A stretch of 40,471 bases of DNA from an uncultured Thermotogae bacterium (GCA_913056255.1 CAJXLN010000015.1:1-40471); one strand, 5' to 3'; positions 25,427 through 33,012 are shown, numbered from the stretch's first letter. The notes: generated from the sequence alone by a model not told the origin. Translations and numbers: made by a program.

Positions 25427-26485
25427 TCATTTAGGAATTTTGCCAACTACACCCTGAACAAACCAATTCATGGAAAGCAAATCTTTATCGGACAGTGTTT
25501 TTCCAGATGGTACGATAAGTTTACCGTTTTGATTGTAGATTGGTCCATCAAAAACGTGAAAATTGTGAGTCATTAATTCCTCTTTCACGGCTTCCACGAG
25601 CTTTTTGGTTTGTGGTGGAACAAGATTTGTCATGGGAGCTATGTCAACGATACCCGTATCCAATCCACCCCAGAATTTTCTCGGTTTCCACGTTCCATTC
25701 ATGACCGATTTTATCTCTTTTTCATAGAAAGCACCCCAATTGAAAGTCGCTGAAGTGAGATAATAGTTTGGAGCGAACTTTTTCATGTCTGTGTTGTATC
25801 CGATGGCGTAAACATGATTTTCTTCTGCAGCTTGAATGGGCGCTGCGGAATCCGTTTCTGATTTTATAACGTCAGCCCCTGCATTTATCAACGAGAGTGC
25901 AGCCTCTTTTTCAGCGGGAGGATTGTACCAGCTGTCTACCCATACCACATGAACTGTGGCGCGGGGGTTTGTCATCCTGACACCAATGGTAAAGGCGTTT
26001 ATTCCCCTGACAACTTCAGGTGTAGGAAATGCCGCAACGTATCCGATTTTCCCGCTTTTTGTCGTCGCACCCGCGATGAGACCTGTTAGGAATTCCGATT
26101 GGTAAATTCTTCCAAAGTAATCTCCCATGTTTGGAGCTGTAAGATAGCCAGAGCAGTTTTCGAATATCACTTTAGGAAACATCTTTGCGACTCGTGCAGT
26201 TGAATCCATGTAGCTGAAGCTCGTCGTGAAAATAAGGTTGTATCCGTGACTGGCGAGGGATTTCAAAGCACTGACTGCAGGTGCACCTTCCGGAACACTT
26301 GCGATGTAAGTTGTTTGAATTTTATCCCCAAATACCTTTTGCACGTACAGCTTTCCTAAATTGTGCGCATAGGTCCATCCTGCATTCCCAACCGGACCCA
26401 CATAGATGAAAGCCACTTTTAGTGGTAGCGCTAAAAGTGACGTTCCAACTAAAGCGAGAAGAAAAATCAGAAACAGTTTTTTCAT
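25427..26485 (-). CDS. BMP-family substrate-binding protein, copy 1
   Basis: First gene of the transporter operon and clearly a paralogue of the next gene: long identical runs such as KEAALSLI and PTPEVVRGINAFT. Signal peptide MKKLFLIFLLALVGTSLLA with no lipobox. ATG at 26485 is preceded by GGAGGGA at 6 bases; an in-frame extension to 26530 would run into the structured leader and lacks a ribosome site. Two receptors for one permease-ATPase set suggest a wider ligand range; the ligand itself is inferred from the family, not read from the sequence. Confidence 0.88.
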   Translation of the reverse strand: MKKLFLIFLLALVGTSLLALPLKVAFIYVGPVGNAGWTYAHNLGKLYVQKVFGDKIQTTYIASVPEGAPAVSALKSLASHGYNLIFTTSFSYMDSTARVAKMFPKVIFENCSGYLTAPNMGDYFGRIYQSEFLTGLIAGATTKSGKIGYVAAFPTPEVVRGINAFTIGVRMTNPRATVHVVWVDSWYNPPAEKEAALSLINAGADVIKSETDSAAPIQAAEENHVYAIGYNTDMKKFAPNYYLTSATFNWGAFYEKEIKSVMNGTWKPRKFWGGLDTGIVDIAPMTNLVPPQTKKLVEAVKEELMTHNFHVFDGPIYNQNGKLIVPSGKTLSDKDLLSMNWFVQGVVGKIPK

Positions 26486-26521
26486 ATTCTCCCTCCTTAT
26501 ATAATAAACCAACTTTAAAAG

Positions 26522-26612
26522 TGAAGTCATTTGACTTCAGCAATTGCCTTTCGGTGTCTGGCCCTCGCTGTGCTGCAGAGGTCGCCTGCAAGGCAATTTG
26601 CTTTCCGTCAAA
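26522..26612 (-). promoter_or_regulatory. Riboswitch-like structured leader of the ABC transporter operon
   Basis: On the minus strand, about 7-10 bases after a TATAAT: TTTGAC (26612-26607); then P1 GCAAaTTGCC (26601-26592) pairing with GGCAATTGC (26548-26540); inside it P2 (26586-26560), GGC-GA-CCTC-T-GC / GC-GAGG-GCC with loop AGCACA; then hairpin TGAAGTCA-AA-TGACTTCA (26539-26522). GTCAAA (26535-26530) can pair either with the leading TTTGAC, extending P1, or within the hairpin. That mutually exclusive pairing is riboswitch logic. Only a weak U-tract (CTTTT) follows. I cannot assign it to a known class; it does not look like the classical purine riboswitch. Confidence 0.5.
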
Positions 26613-26617
26613 TTTAA

Positions 26618-26623
26618 ATTATA
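26618..26623 (-). promoter_or_regulatory. -10 box for the ABC transporter leader
   Basis: TATAAT on the minus strand, positioned so that the transcript would start near the first base of the structured leader. No consensus -35. Confidence 0.45.
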
Positions 26624-26690
26624 TTTCGGATTTGAAAAAGATTTAGTATAAATTAAAATTTTTTAAGAAAGAAAAAATATTGCCTTGGTA

Positions 26691-26734
26691 CATTTGCGAT
26701 TATTTTACCATGATATGCTAATATAATGCAAATG
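26691..26734 (+). promoter_or_regulatory. asd promoter with flanking inverted repeat
   Basis: TATAAT at 26722-26727 lies about 88 bases before asd. CATTTGC (26691-26697) and GCAAATG (26728-26734) form a 7-base inverted repeat bracketing the promoter core, a possible operator. The -35 is weak. Confidence 0.4.
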
Positions 26735-26814
26735 TTTCATAATGAAAAAAATTCCAAAATGATGCGGGGGTGAAAAGGCTTCTTTTGTAAATTATGTGAG
26801 AGGCTGCCAAGATT

Positions 26815-27774
26815 ATGAAAATTGGAATAGTGGGAGCAACTGGAGAAGTGGGAAGAGCCATGATAAAAGTTTTAGAAGAAAGGGGACATGATTTTGGAGA
26901 ATTGGAATTCTTTTCATCGGAAAACTCTGCCGGGACAACATTGAAATTCAACTCAAGATCTGTGAAAGTTAAAAAGCTAACAAAAGAAGCAATGAAAGAG
27001 GGCTTTGATTATTTACTTTTTTCTGCCGGAAAGGAAGTATCAAAAAAATTCGCTCCAATAGCGGCTTCATGTGGTGCCACTGTGATAGACAATTCATCGG
27101 CTTTCAGGATGAATTCGGATGTTCCACTTGTAGTACCTGAAATCAATGCGAATGTTTTGAAAGGATATCACGGAATAGTGGCAAACCCGAATTGCTCCAC
27201 AATTCAGCTCGTTCTCGCCTTAAATCCTCTTCACGTTCTATACAAATTAAAACGCATTATCGTTACAACCATGCAAGCAGTTTCTGGAAGCGGAAGAAAG
27301 GGTATAAATGAGTTGGAATCCGAGATAATCAATGACTCAGAACCGATGGTGTATTCAAGAAAAATCGCGTACAACTGTATTCCGCAAATAGGCCCCTTTC
27401 TCGAAAATGGATTCTCAGAAGAAGAAATGAAAATGGTCAACGAAACGAGAAAGATCATGAACTGTGATTGCGACGTAGAAGCTACAACTGTTAGAGTGCC
27501 CGTAATTTACGGCCACTCCGAATCTGTGTACGTTGAGTTTGAAAAGAGTTTCAACTTAGATGGAGTGAAAAGAGCGTTCAAAAATGCTCCGGCTGTTAAA
27601 GTGTGGAAAGACTATCCAACAGCCTTGGAAGTGGTTGGCAATGATTTCTCCCATGTGGGAAGAATCAGAATTTCACACAATGGAAAAGCATTGATATTTT
27701 GGAATGTGGCGGATAACATTAGAGTTGGTGCCGCCACTAACGCCGTAAAAATACTCGAATATTTTTTGAAATAA
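26815..27774 (+). CDS. asd: Aspartate-semialdehyde dehydrogenase
   Basis: Reduces aspartyl phosphate to aspartate semialdehyde, the branch point to lysine/diaminopimelate, threonine and methionine. 319 residues. IGIVGATGEVGRAM (NADP-binding loop), IDNSSAFRM, VANPNCST with catalytic Cys127, MQAVSGSGRKGI, and VRVPVIYGHSESVYVEF with the active-site His. Start ATG 26815 with GAGAGG about 10 bases upstream; an in-frame stop at 26797 excludes a longer frame. Single gene: no lysC, dap or thr genes adjoin. It would supply DAP if MurE uses it. Confidence 0.94.
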   Translation: MKIGIVGATGEVGRAMIKVLEERGHDFGELEFFSSENSAGTTLKFNSRSVKVKKLTKEAMKEGFDYLLFSAGKEVSKKFAPIAASCGATVIDNSSAFRMNSDVPLVVPEINANVLKGYHGIVANPNCSTIQLVLALNPLHVLYKLKRIIVTTMQAVSGSGRKGINELESEIINDSEPMVYSRKIAYNCIPQIGPFLENGFSEEEMKMVNETRKIMNCDCDVEATTVRVPVIYGHSESVYVEFEKSFNLDGVKRAFKNAPAVKVWKDYPTALEVVGNDFSHVGRIRISHNGKALIFWNVADNIRVGAATNAVKILEYFLK

Positions 27775-27794
27775 TAGGGACACGGTGCATGATA

Positions 27795-27814
27795 GGGCAC
27801 GGCGCGCCGTGCCC
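27795..27814. repeat. GGGCACGGCG/CGCCGTGCCC perfect palindrome, copy 2
   Basis: Ten-base perfect arms with no loop, 20 bases after the asd stop, sharing eight-base arms with 1499-1518. A degenerate half copy (GGGACACGGTGC) lies at 27777-27788, and GACAC/GTGTC outer arms (27779-27783, 27818-27822) enclose the element. May cap the asd transcript. Confidence 0.65.
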
Positions 27815-28017
27815 ATAGTGTCGTCATATCTGGCAATCTTTGTATCTTAGGTATCATGATTTTAATCATACCGCCATTCATCATTTTTTTACAGGTTTAG
27901 TGTATACACAGATTTCAGTGTTTTTTTAGTGTGTGTAATCGTAAGAGAGATTTTTGAGCAATTGATCTCAATCAGGATCGGAGAAGGTGATTATTATGCA
28001 CACATGAAACAAAGAGC

Positions 28018-28048
28018 TTGAATTGTTCCATTGAAAATATGCTATAAT
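28018..28048 (+). promoter_or_regulatory. Promoter of the S1-domain gene
   Basis: TATAAT at 28043-28048 preceded by TGC (extended -10); TTGAAT at 28018-28023 is a possible -35 at a long 19-base spacing. Confidence 0.55.
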
Positions 28049-28079
28049 CCTTACACTTATTAAAATCCGAAGGGAGGAA

Positions 28080-28098
28080 CTTCTGGCTTTTCCAGAAG
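28080..28098 (+). promoter_or_regulatory. Hairpin between two ribosome-site-like sequences and the start codon
   Basis: CTTCTGG (28080-28086) pairs with CCAGAAG (28092-28098) around a CTTTT loop. GGGAGGAA lies just before the hairpin and GGAAGG just after it, close to the ATG at 28105. Folding would bring the strong upstream site near the start codon or occlude the weak one, so translation may be structure-dependent. Confidence 0.5.
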
Positions 28099-28104
28099 GA
28101 AGGC

Positions 28105-28470
28105 ATGATTAAAGCGGGAAGTATCGTTGAAGGTACCGTCACTTCGATTAAGAATTTCGGCGTTTTCGTAAAACTCGAAGATGGAATCGACGGGCTTGTT
28201 CACATCTCCAAGGTAGCTAACGGCTACATAAAAGATGCATCAGAATACCTCAGCGTTGGACAAAAAGTCAAAGTTAAGGTGTTGAAAGTTGGTGAAAATG
28301 GGAAGATAGATCTTTCAATAAAAGACGCTGGAGTAGTCCTTGAAAAGAAACAAATCAAAGGTCGAAAGAATGAAGGACCAACTGATTTTGAGAAAAAGTT
28401 ATCTAAATTCCTGAAAGATAGCCAGCAAAAATCCGGCGATTTGAAGCGTAGAGCAGAAAGATATCGCTGA
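28105..28470 (+). CDS. Small S1-domain RNA-binding protein (YabR/GSP13-like)
   Basis: 121 residues: one S1 OB-fold domain at about 1-72 (AGSIVEGTVTSIKNFGVFVKLEDGIDGLVHISKV, then VGQKVKVKVLKVGENGKIDLSIKDA), followed by a basic lysine/arginine-rich tail (KGRKNEG to RRAERYR). Such proteins bind RNA or ribosomes; the precise target is unknown. No earlier in-frame start is possible nearby, so ATG 28105 is firm. Convergent with ispE, 3 bases between stops. Confidence 0.88.
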   Translation: MIKAGSIVEGTVTSIKNFGVFVKLEDGIDGLVHISKVANGYIKDASEYLSVGQKVKVKVLKVGENGKIDLSIKDAGVVLEKKQIKGRKNEGPTDFEKKLSKFLKDSQQKSGDLKRRAERYR

Positions 28471-28473
28471 TAT

Positions 28474-29280
28474 TCAATTTTGAACATCTCGGGGGTGCGC
28501 AATAAGACGCGCACCTTTTTTAAATCCTTTTCTTTCCATATTCATTCCAAAGAAAGCCGAACCAGAACCCGTCATCATAACAAGCTTATGTTCTCTTAAT
28601 CTTTCATATGCTTCTTTTACCACCGAAGGATAGGTCATTTTCGCAACTTCCTCAAATGTGTTGTACATATTTTCCTCGGCTAATTGTACGTCCCTACTTT
28701 TTAGTGCCGAGTACAGTGTCATCGGATTACCTTTCCGACTGGAAATTCGCATTCTATCCACCAATTCGTACATGTAAGATGTCGCAAATCTTGTTTTAGG
28801 AACGTAGAGTTCTATGGATGCGTCAAATGGCTCTAAAACTTTGATTTTTTCACCTTTTCCTTCAACAAGACCACATCCTCCTTCTACGAAAAAGGGAACA
28901 TCGCTTCCCACTTTTTGGGCCATTTTCACTATCCCATCCACTTCGTATTTTTTGCAGAGATACCACAAAATTGCGGCAGCATCTGCACTTGCACCGCCCA
29001 AGCCGGCTCTTGATGGTATGCCCTTGTGAAGCCGTATCTTTAAATTGGTTTTGATACCGGTCTCACTTTCAAAAACTCTAACAGCTCTGTAAACGGTGTT
29101 GTTATCGTCCCAACGCAGCGCACTGTTCGATTCGAAAGATTCCACCTTCGATTCTACTATCTCGATCGAATCGTACAAAGATATATTGTGCATTAAACTT
29201 AAAATATCGTGGTAACCATCCTGACGCTTTTTGAGAACTGCTAAATACAAATTAACCTTTGCGTAAGCTTTTATGATCAT
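28474..29280 (-). CDS. ispE: 4-diphosphocytidyl-2-C-methyl-D-erythritol kinase IspE
   Basis: GHMP kinase that phosphorylates CDP-methylerythritol in the MEP isoprenoid pathway. 268 residues. AYAKVNLYLAVLKKRQDGYHDI is the family N terminus, IPSRAGLGGASADAAA the ATP-binding GHMP motif, GSDVPFFVEGG the substrate region, and MTGSGSAFFGM the C-terminal glycine motif. The ATG follows the B12-protein stop by one base, so it sits at the end of that operon. The S1-gene terminator lies within its last codons. Confidence 0.93.
   Translation of the reverse strand: MIIKAYAKVNLYLAVLKKRQDGYHDILSLMHNISLYDSIEIVESKVESFESNSALRWDDNNTVYRAVRVFESETGIKTNLKIRLHKGIPSRAGLGGASADAAAILWYLCKKYEVDGIVKMAQKVGSDVPFFVEGGCGLVEGKGEKIKVLEPFDASIELYVPKTRFATSYMYELVDRMRISSRKGNPMTLYSALKSRDVQLAEENMYNTFEEVAKMTYPSVVKEAYERLREHKLVMMTGSGSAFFGMNMERKGFKKGARLIAHPRDVQN
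28494..28522 (+). terminator. Terminator of the S1-domain gene, inside ispE coding sequence
   Basis: GGTGCGC (28494-28500) pairs with GCGCACC (28509-28515) around an 8-base loop, followed by a T-run (28516-28521): a good intrinsic terminator for the plus strand, lying in antisense to the last 16 or so codons of ispE. Confidence 0.8.
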
Positions 29281-29281
29281 C

Positions 29282-30907
29282 CTAATAATGCTTTCCCATT
29301 AATTTAATTCTTTCCCGCTCGCGTATGATCCTTCCCGTGCGTGGATCCACTACCTCACACTTTCCGTCGACGATAGCCGTGGAAATTTTTCCAAGCCCAA
29401 TGGTAGAGCCCGAAAAATTCGGAGTATCAAGATATCCCATCTTGAGGGCAGCGTGGTAAGTATTGGGGTCAAGAAGCGGGTCTTGAGCATTTGAGAGTTT
29501 GCGAATTGCGTCGATTAGTACGTGAGCATCATCCTCAAGAACTTTTACTCTGTTTATGATTTCGGGATCGTTCTCGATGTTAGGCAGTCCCTTCACGCAT
29601 TCTTCTATAACTTGACGTGCGATCTTGGCTGATTGAATGATCTCATGAGCGCGTGCTACGTGATCAGCTTCTGTGAATGAAACCACGTGAACAATCTGAG
29701 GTTCCAATTCCATAGCCTCTGTAATTGAGAACGCGAGTTGCCCTTTGGCTCTATCCATATCAGCTGGAAATGCCATAAGGCCTGGACGCACCTCCGTTAT
29801 AACCTTGAATTCCTCATCTTCAAGGCTAGTTATGAGTTTCTTGGCTGCGATCATCTTGGCAAGATCCATTTTAGGACTGAGGCCAGCTGGTGTGTTCATC
29901 ATGTATTGAGCAACGTAATTTTTTACACCGAGTTTCTTTGCAACGTATGCTGCCACATAAGCCATTGCCACGAAGAGCGTATCATGAGCATTTCGCAAAC
30001 CCCACTGATGTGGTTCGTTGATTTCCACTGGAATGTCATGTTTTGCATTCCATTTTATACCTTCCATATTCTCGGAAACTGCCTCCGTGAATTTTCTTTT
30101 ACTTCTGCCATCAAGCTCGTTGTACCAACATAGAGGTATTGCAGCCCATGCGTTATGAATCATTTTGTGCAAAAGTTCAGCCATTTTAACAATGTGGGTA
30201 GTCCCGGCATAACAGCGCATGATGGGATAGTTTCCTCTTCTTGTGGCTTCGTAAATTCTTTTAAAATCTTCTTTGCTTCTTAAGGGGACCCCTCCTGCAC
30301 CTGACAATTCCTTCTTCATTTTTTTTGGCTCGAAAAAGTACTGTTGCGTGTTTTGATCTGGGGCCACTGATATAACATCTACGGTTCCGGAGTCGGCTAT
30401 TTCTTTTATTCCCTTAAGAGTTTCTTCAAATGTTGGGAGACCGAAATGATGTCTTATTACGGGGTAAGGCGCATTTTCTTTTATTCTTTCAATCAACGTT
30501 TGAGCGGGAATCATTGGTTCTGAAGACTTTTCTTTGTCTCCTTTTAAGAAATCAACGATCTCCCTCTCCCTTTCCGTAGAAAACACCCTATCAAAAAAGT
30601 CAAATTCACGTGCGACCTCAGCAACCTGGGCAGTTCCACCAAAAATGAATATTCTATCCTCCAAACCGTATTTCGATATTTTTTCTTCGATCTCTTTGAA
30701 TATCTCTCGAGCAACCGAAGGGGTAAGTCTGTAACTCACTGCAATCATGTCAGCTTTTGTTTCAACGGCTGCACCAAGGAGTTTATCAACAGGTGTAGCA
30801 GGCCCTAAAAAGATCGTTTCATGACCAAGTGATCTTGCGATTCCCATGAATGATAGAATTCCAGCAACATGTACACAATTTCCCACTGCGGCTCCAACGA
30901 TTTTCAT
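29282..30907 (-). CDS. Cobalamin-binding protein resembling a fused glutamate mutase (GlmS-GlmE-like)
   Basis: 541 residues. Residues 1 to about 130 form a B12-binding Rossmann domain: CVHVAG at 11-16 in place of DxHxxG (ligand His13 kept, Asp replaced by Cys), SYRL at 58-61, FGG at 89-91; AAVETKADMIAVS closely resembles GlmS. The remainder resembles the GlmE barrel: APDQNTQQYFFE, GGVPLRSKEDF, RCYAGTTHIVKMAEL, a LGVKNYVAQYMMN segment, and a C-terminal GLGKISTAIVDGKCEVVDPRTG. This suggests an adenosylcobalamin carbon-skeleton mutase or isomerase. The substrate is unknown. GGAGTGA precedes the ATG; 4-base overlap with the opine-dehydrogenase-like gene argues for one pathway. A methionine-synthase label would be wrong: Hcy- and folate-binding domains are absent. 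Confidence 0.75.
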   Translation of the reverse strand: MKIVGAAVGNCVHVAGILSFMGIARSLGHETIFLGPATPVDKLLGAAVETKADMIAVSYRLTPSVAREIFKEIEEKISKYGLEDRIFIFGGTAQVAEVAREFDFFDRVFSTEREREIVDFLKGDKEKSSEPMIPAQTLIERIKENAPYPVIRHHFGLPTFEETLKGIKEIADSGTVDVISVAPDQNTQQYFFEPKKMKKELSGAGGVPLRSKEDFKRIYEATRRGNYPIMRCYAGTTHIVKMAELLHKMIHNAWAAIPLCWYNELDGRSKRKFTEAVSENMEGIKWNAKHDIPVEINEPHQWGLRNAHDTLFVAMAYVAAYVAKKLGVKNYVAQYMMNTPAGLSPKMDLAKMIAAKKLITSLEDEEFKVITEVRPGLMAFPADMDRAKGQLAFSITEAMELEPQIVHVVSFTEADHVARAHEIIQSAKIARQVIEECVKGLPNIENDPEIINRVKVLEDDAHVLIDAIRKLSNAQDPLLDPNTYHAALKMGYLDTPNFSGSTIGLGKISTAIVDGKCEVVDPRTGRIIRERERIKLMGKHY

Positions 30908-32007
30908 GATTTCACTCCATTTCTGACATAATTGATGATATTCGAGATTTCCATTCGCCTAATTCCCATATCTTCAAGATTTCTTCCGTAAGCCATAACA
31001 TCAATATCAGCAAAATAATTTATCATATTCACAAGGGTTTCAATAGCCGGAAGCCTTACTCCACATTTTCTCGCAATATGAACCATTGGAACCAATCCTG
31101 TAAGAGTATCCTCTATCAGATACCGATGTTGTAAAGAATCCGGTCCAAGAATAAAATGGTAGGCTTTGGTATTTCTCAAAAGCTCGAAAAGATTGTTTCC
31201 CCTGGAGCCATAAACGTCGGATAGCCAAACGCTAATGGGTTTGAGACGTACGTTAAAACATTTTCCAAGTGCTATCCTTTCGACGTCCATTTCCTCTATG
31301 AACCTCGCTATAGATGGCGTTATTCCTTCTATGTAGTGAGTGAACTTCATCTTGTTTTCTATTCTACCAATGTTGAAAATCACAGGAGCAGGATGAAGCA
31401 TCGCTCCGTAGTTGCTCAGAGAAGTGTACAACACATCAGATGCAAATTCCACCTGAGGGAAAACACTTTTCACAAATGGAGCTATTTCAAATGAATTTTC
31501 AGATGGAATAATTGCCAGATGAACATTCTTCTTGACACCGTAATATCTTATCTTTGCCCCTTCCTGAGTAACACGCGTCGCAAAAAGCGACGTTTCAAAC
31601 TCACCAAGCACGATCTTGAGATCCGGTTTTATCTCTTCAACAACTTTCTTGAATATCAGAGCCCCTCCGGTCCTACCGGGATGTAAAAGTACAACTTGAC
31701 CATCGCTCAAAAATTGAGCCAACTTCTGTGCAATTTCGGCATGAGCCATGGAGTTGATAGAAACGATGATCACGTCAGCACCACTTACGGCCTCCATGAG
31801 ATCCGTGGTAAGCATATCTACATGGAGAGCACCGACACTCGAAAATTCATCTCCAAGATTCATGTCATGATGTTTGAGGTATCGAAATCGCCAGACTGAT
31901 CTATCGTAAAGTCTTACTGTGTATCCTTTCATCTTCAAATATCCTGTCAAAGCTTGACCTGTATTCCCCGCTCCAATCACCGTAAACACGAGATCATTTT
32001 CTTTCAT
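30904..32007 (-). CDS. NAD(P)-dependent opine/octopine dehydrogenase family protein
   Basis: 367 residues. N-terminal Rossmann domain (FTVIGAGNTGQALTGYLKMKGYTVRLYDR) and C-terminal octopine-dehydrogenase domain (MLHPAPVIFNIGRIE with the conserved His, then YIEGITPSIARFIEEMDVERIALG, and RYLIEDTLTGLVPMVHIARKCG). Known relatives reductively condense an amino acid with a 2-oxo acid, or run the reverse oxidation. GGAGGTGA precedes the ATG. 4-base overlaps at both ends tie it to the ATP-grasp and B12 genes, so its substrate is probably an intermediate shared with them. Confidence 0.85.
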   Translation of the reverse strand: MKENDLVFTVIGAGNTGQALTGYLKMKGYTVRLYDRSVWRFRYLKHHDMNLGDEFSSVGALHVDMLTTDLMEAVSGADVIIVSINSMAHAEIAQKLAQFLSDGQVVLLHPGRTGGALIFKKVVEEIKPDLKIVLGEFETSLFATRVTQEGAKIRYYGVKKNVHLAIIPSENSFEIAPFVKSVFPQVEFASDVLYTSLSNYGAMLHPAPVIFNIGRIENKMKFTHYIEGITPSIARFIEEMDVERIALGKCFNVRLKPISVWLSDVYGSRGNNLFELLRNTKAYHFILGPDSLQHRYLIEDTLTGLVPMVHIARKCGVRLPAIETLVNMINYFADIDVMAYGRNLEDMGIRRMEISNIINYVRNGVKS

Positions 32008-32945
32008 CCTCTCACCTCCAAAGAGCGTACAGCTCTTCTAAGTATGTATCTTATCAACCATTCGTAATCCCTGGAAATGGCTTCGACCATTTTGGGAATA
32101 TCGCTATTTTCCGGGTCTAAACCAGGCATGGAATTCACCTCTATCACGTAGGGTTGACTCTCATCCAGTCGCATGTCTACTCTGAGATAATCTCTTGCTC
32201 TGGTGATTTCAAATGTCTTTTTCGCAATGTCGAGCACTTCATTTCGGACTTTTTCGTTCAAGAAAGCTGGACACCTGTAAATCGTTTGAGAGGCATATTT
32301 CTCCTTTACCATTTGGCTGTAAAACTTTTCCACTCCCTGGGGTAAATTCGAAAAATCTATTTCTAAAGGTGGAAGCACTTTCAAGTCAGAACCAAAGCCT
32401 ATAATTCCAATCGTCAACTCTGTGCCATTCAGATACTTCTCGATCATTATAGGTTCCTTGAACTTTTCAAATTTTTCCATTGCCGTTTTTTTTGCCGCTT
32501 CGACACTGTCACATAGACTATCGGAATCCACACCGATTCCAGAGCCTTCAGCAACAGGTTTAACGATCAAAGGAGGTTCGGGAATATCACTCACAAAAGA
32601 CCTTCCGTCAAATAGAGTACCAGCAGGAGTCGGAATACTGTAAGAATTCAGCAAACTTTTCGTTGTGAATTTATCAAGACATATATAATGTGTGTAAGCA
32701 GGCGAACCAATGAATTCGTTTCCAAGTCCTTCCATGATCGCTGAAATCGTTCCCTGGAGAAAGTCATGTCTCTTTCCAATGGCAAGGTTGAAAACCACAT
32801 CGTCTTTTTTCAGCTTTTCGATCAAAGAAGTGTCGAAATTAAATATTTCGGTTTTTCCAACTCTTTTCAGTACATCCGCCACCGCTTTCACAGTCCTTGC
32901 CTTCGCGGTTTCCGGAGAAAGATCTTTAACGATTACGAAGCGCAT
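32004..32945 (-). CDS. ATP-grasp enzyme related to D-alanine-D-alanine ligase
   Basis: 313 residues from the ATG at 32945 (AGAGGTGG 5 bases upstream; a GTG at 32954 extends the frame by 3 codons and would include the ribosome site). ATP-grasp signatures: LIVKPVAEGSGIGVD, IMIEKYLNGTELTIGIIG and DYLRVDMRLDESQPYVIEVNSMPGL, where the final Asp/Glu/Asn set binds magnesium. The ending continues DPENSDIPKM; the usual Ddl MT and SLLP-like elements are absent. With no other cell-wall gene nearby and an opine dehydrogenase coupled to it, an amino-acid or dipeptide ligase for a special metabolite is more likely than cell-wall Ddl. That is inference. Confidence 0.8.
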   Translation of the reverse strand: MRFVIVKDLSPETAKARTVKAVADVLKRVGKTEIFNFDTSLIEKLKKDDVVFNLAIGKRHDFLQGTISAIMEGLGNEFIGSPAYTHYICLDKFTTKSLLNSYSIPTPAGTLFDGRSFVSDIPEPPLIVKPVAEGSGIGVDSDSLCDSVEAAKKTAMEKFEKFKEPIMIEKYLNGTELTIGIIGFGSDLKVLPPLEIDFSNLPQGVEKFYSQMVKEKYASQTIYRCPAFLNEKVRNEVLDIAKKTFEITRARDYLRVDMRLDESQPYVIEVNSMPGLDPENSDIPKMVEAISRDYEWLIRYILRRAVRSLEVRG

Positions 32946-33012
32946 GCAAACCACCTCTTCTCCAAAATCAAAACGGAATTTTTCAAATGAATGGTCTTTT
33001 TGATAGCAAAAC

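Larger units (their letters stand above)
27775..28104. other. 330-base intergenic region between asd and the S1-domain gene
   Basis: Holds a palindromic repeat right after asd, an imperfect hairpin near 27848-27871 (GGTAT-cat-GATT / AATCATACC), TTGAG/CTCAA pairing near 27953-27972, and the S1-gene promoter and leader. No gene is credible here. Confidence 0.5.

Noticed and set aside
26522-26612. Classical purine riboswitch
   Set aside because: The context would fit, but the three-way junction with two kissing loops and the conserved core bases are not visible.
29282-30907. Methionine synthase or methylmalonyl-CoA mutase for the B12 protein
   Set aside because: There are no homocysteine, folate or activation domains and no acyl-CoA-mutase large-subunit motifs; the barrel matches GlmE landmarks better.
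32004-32945. Cell-wall D-Ala-D-Ala ligase (ddl)
   Set aside because: ATP-grasp motifs fit, but the C-terminal substrate segment is atypical and the gene is coupled to opine-dehydrogenase and B12 genes, not to mur genes.
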